A stretch of DNA of 6,577 nt from Nitrososphaerota archaeon (lineage in GTDB: Archaea; Thermoproteota; Nitrososphaeria; Nitrososphaerales; Nitrosopumilaceae): the NCBI GenBank assembly GCA_002698885.1, contig PAAH01000010.1, forward strand, positions 1-6,577. Direction: 5' to 3'. The notes beneath the pieces are model-generated. The model made no database searches and had not been told where the DNA came from. It saw only the letters and a list, made by a program, of their open reading frames with translations. The translations under genes and the position numbers were made by a program. Shown in pieces: positions 4,493-6,577 of this stretch (position 1 is its first letter; every line of letters begins with the position of its first letter).

Positions 4493-5890
4493 TTGTCACA
4501 GGTTCTACATGATATAGAAAAAAAAATTATTGATTCATTACAAAAGAAATCAGAGCAAACACCAGAACAGCTTTCTGAATCTACCGAATTGTCAATTGAC
4601 CAGGTCAGACGTGGAATTGAATGGTTGCGTTTAAAAGAATTTGCTAATGTTATCGAGTCATCAAAAGTTACAGTTTCGCTTGGAAGAAATGGAATTGACT
4701 CTCTCAAGAATGGTCTACCAGAAAGGAAGTTAATGGACCTGATAAAAGATGGTTCTAAGTCATTTGAAGAAGTTAGAAAAACTCTGTCAGGAGCTGGTTT
4801 TAATGCAGCAATTGCAAATGCCAAAAAAAATGGTTGGGTCAATATTGAGAAAACGGATTCAGGTTCAACAATATCAACAAAGGAAAAACCAGTAGAAACA
4901 CCTGAAGAAAAATTAATCTCATTGATTGGTGATAAATCTATTCCTGAAGAAAAGATTGAAAACAAACTTGCACTCAAATTTTTACTACAAAGACCAGACT
5001 ATGTTTTACAGAATACTGAAAAATCAAAAATAATTTCTTTAACAGAAAGAGCATCACAAATTGATACAACACTTTCTGATATAGGTGCAATTGATGTGGA
5101 GGCTGATGCTGCATTAGTCTATGCAGCGAGAACACATCCACTAAAAGATACAATTGATGAGATCCGAGAGATTTTTGTTAAGTTAGGATTTTCAGAAATT
5201 CAAGGTAATCTAACACAGTCAAGCTTTTGGAATTTTGATGCATTATTTACACCACAAGATCATCCTGCACGAGAATTACAAGATACTTTTTACATAGAAA
5301 ATCTAAAATCTCAAAATCAAGCAAGTTCAACCCAAATTAAACAGGTCTCAAAATCACATTCACAAAATTGGCATTATGATTGGAAGCTTTCAGAATCCCA
5401 GAAAATGGTTCTAAGAACTCATACAACATGTGTGACAATAAAATATCTGGCTGAACAAAAACCTGATGAGGCAAGAATATTTTCATTGGGTCGTGTTTTT
5501 AGAAATGAAAAAGTTAGTTACAAACATCTCGTTGAGTTTAACCAAATTGAAGGAATTGTAATTGGAAATAATACAACACTAAGAGATTTGATGGGTATAC
5601 AAAAAGAATTTTATAAACAACTTGGTCTTACAAAAATTAAATTCTGGCCAACATTTTTTCCATACACTGAACCATCTTTACAAACAATGGTATATAATGA
5701 AAAATTAGGAAAGTGGATTGAACTATTCGGAATGGGAATTTTTAGACCTGAAGTAACAAAACCTCTTGGTATAGACAAACCTGTTTTAGCTTGGGGCGGT
5801 GGAATAGAAAGGATTGCAATGTTAAAGTATGAATTAGATGATGTAAGAGAATTTTATAATAATAATTTGAATTGGTTGAGGACTGTGTAA
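4493..5890 (+). CDS. pheS: Phenylalanyl-tRNA synthetase alpha subunit
   Basis: A 465-residue catalytic subunit of the cytosolic alpha2-beta2 class II enzyme that charges tRNA-Phe. The N-terminal region (about 5-130) holds winged-helix-like tRNA-binding segments, e.g. SIDQVRRGIEWLR at 34-46. The catalytic core starts near THPLKD (214-219, motif 1 region). It continues through the conserved RTHTT (308-312) and motif 2 around GRVFRNE (333-339), and ends with motif 3 AWGGGIERIAM (433-443). The layout and length match archaeal/eukaryotic PheS. The start is TTG at 4493: the frame has a stop at 4478-4480, no other start codon lies between, and the next in-frame Met is far into the domain. The resulting N terminus (LHDIEKKIIDSL) matches the family. 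The shared box A is about 27 nt upstream and there is no Shine-Dalgarno sequence. pheT follows after 1 nt. Confidence 0.97.
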   Translation: MSQVLHDIEKKIIDSLQKKSEQTPEQLSESTELSIDQVRRGIEWLRLKEFANVIESSKVTVSLGRNGIDSLKNGLPERKLMDLIKDGSKSFEEVRKTLSGAGFNAAIANAKKNGWVNIEKTDSGSTISTKEKPVETPEEKLISLIGDKSIPEEKIENKLALKFLLQRPDYVLQNTEKSKIISLTERASQIDTTLSDIGAIDVEADAALVYAARTHPLKDTIDEIREIFVKLGFSEIQGNLTQSSFWNFDALFTPQDHPARELQDTFYIENLKSQNQASSTQIKQVSKSHSQNWHYDWKLSESQKMVLRTHTTCVTIKYLAEQKPDEARIFSLGRVFRNEKVSYKHLVEFNQIEGIVIGNNTTLRDLMGIQKEFYKQLGLTKIKFWPTFFPYTEPSLQTMVYNEKLGKWIELFGMGIFRPEVTKPLGIDKPVLAWGGGIERIAMLKYELDDVREFYNNNLNWLRTV

Positions 5891-5891
5891 A

Positions 5892-6577
5892 ATGCCAGTA
5901 GTAGAACTAAATCTTAATAGAATTAAAAAATTAGTTTCTGGTAGTACAACTAAGAAAAAAATTATTGACGTATTACCATTTCTTGGTTTAGACATTGAAT
6001 CACAAAATGGTGATGAAATTAGAATAGAATATAGTCCAAATAGACCTGATTATTCTACTGAATTTGGTATAGCTCTTGGTTTACAGGGATTACTAGGAAT
6101 AAAAAAAGGAATACAAAAAACCACCATTAAGAAAAAAGGACAATCTACAATCAAAGTCGATTCCTCGGTGACAAAAATTCGACCTTATGTAACTGGTGTA
6201 CTTGCCAAAAATGGCACTCTAGATAGTGATGATATACAACAGTTGATGTGGATGCAAGAAGATCTACATGATGGAATTGGAAGAAAACGAAAGAAATCTT
6301 CTATAGGTCTACATGATGCTGATAAAATCTCTTTTCCTTTAACATACACGACAACTTCAAGAGACCACAAATTTGTTCCATTAAATAACAATGCCGAACA
6401 AACAATTAATGAAATTTTAAGTAAGACTGAACAAGGTCAAAATTATGGATGGGTACTAGAAAATACTAAAAACGTACCGATAATCCTAGATTCGGAAAAA
6501 AATACAATCTCTTTTCCTCCAATAATTAATTCTGTATTGACAACTGTTACTACAAAAACCAAAAATATCTTAGTTGA
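5892..6577 (+). CDS. pheT: Phenylalanyl-tRNA synthetase beta subunit, N-terminal part (runs off the window)
   Basis: The ATG at 5892 lies 1 nt after the pheS stop, a tight operon junction. The frame is open to the right edge, giving 228 complete codons; the C-terminal part is not in the window. The start VVELNLNRIKKLV and the B1-like segment with LGLDIE (31-36) and SPNRPD (48-53) are typical of PheT. GRKRKKSSIGLHD (130-142) is the signature of the archaeal/eukaryotic beta subunit. The remainder enters the B3/B4-type region, which in this branch bears the editing site that removes mischarged Tyr; that site cannot be judged here. No bacterial-type N-terminal EMAP/OB tRNA-binding extension is present, as expected for archaea. 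It acts with PheS as a heterotetramer. Confidence 0.96.
   Translation, partial: MPVVELNLNRIKKLVSGSTTKKKIIDVLPFLGLDIESQNGDEIRIEYSPNRPDYSTEFGIALGLQGLLGIKKGIQKTTIKKKGQSTIKVDSSVTKIRPYVTGVLAKNGTLDSDDIQQLMWMQEDLHDGIGRKRKKSSIGLHDADKISFPLTYTTTSRDHKFVPLNNNAEQTINEILSKTEQGQNYGWVLENTKNVPIILDSEKNTISFPPIINSVLTTVTTKTKNILV

Noticed and set aside
4441..4977. 178-residue minus-strand open frame running from inside pheS to the trpS start
   Set aside because: It is antisense to the conserved PheS N-terminal region, covers the shared promoter, and is Ser/Phe-rich with no domain. Its end at the trpS start is coincidental.
6185..6391. 68-residue minus-strand open frame inside pheT
   Set aside because: It is antisense to the PheT signature region (GRKRKKSSIGLHD) and has no supporting signals.
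1..6577. CRISPR array, insertion sequence, phage gene, toxin-antitoxin or defence system
   Set aside because: No spaced direct repeats, transposase or integrase motifs, target-site duplications or toxin-antitoxin-like pairs were seen. The two tRNA genes show no attachment-site duplication inside the window.

Overview
The window looks like ordinary chromosomal DNA from an ammonia-oxidising-type thaumarchaeon (Nitrosopumilus-like). The evidence is: strongly AT-rich sequence, archaeal-type TrpRS, PheS/PheT and phosphopantetheine adenylyltransferase, tRNA genes without an encoded CCA, TATA (box A) elements about 25-28 nt upstream of start codons (leaderless mRNAs), TTG start codons, and a secreted beta-rich protein of a style common in that group. 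The taxonomic call is an inference from gene content and style, not from a marker tree.

Left part (1-1070): a tRNA-Ile(GAU) gene on the minus strand is cut by the window edge. Beside it on the same strand is a peroxiredoxin/thioredoxin-fold gene. A divergent tRNA-Ala(UGC) gene follows on the plus strand, then an unlabelled 35-40-residue single-pass membrane microprotein with its own box A. A T-rich stretch that may end transcription closes this part.

Middle part (1071-3334): on the plus strand lie a signal-peptide-bearing surface/secreted protein, archaeal phosphopantetheine adenylyltransferase (CoA synthesis) and a 109-residue helical protein of unknown function. The last of these meets, stop codon against stop codon with no spacer, a 94-residue unknown gene on the minus strand.

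Right part (3331-6577): the 94-residue gene overlaps the end of trpS by 4 nt through a TTG start and is probably translated together with it. trpS diverges from the pheS-pheT operon across only 52 bp. One palindromic TTTAAA core in that gap sits about 26-28 nt from both start codons, so the two aminoacyl-tRNA synthetase transcripts appear to share one TATA element. pheT follows the pheS stop after 1 nt and runs off the right edge.

No mobile element, CRISPR array, phage gene or defence system is visible. The points that most deserve a second look are the shared bidirectional TATA box, the membrane microprotein, the trpS-coupled unknown gene and the spacer-free convergent gene pair.
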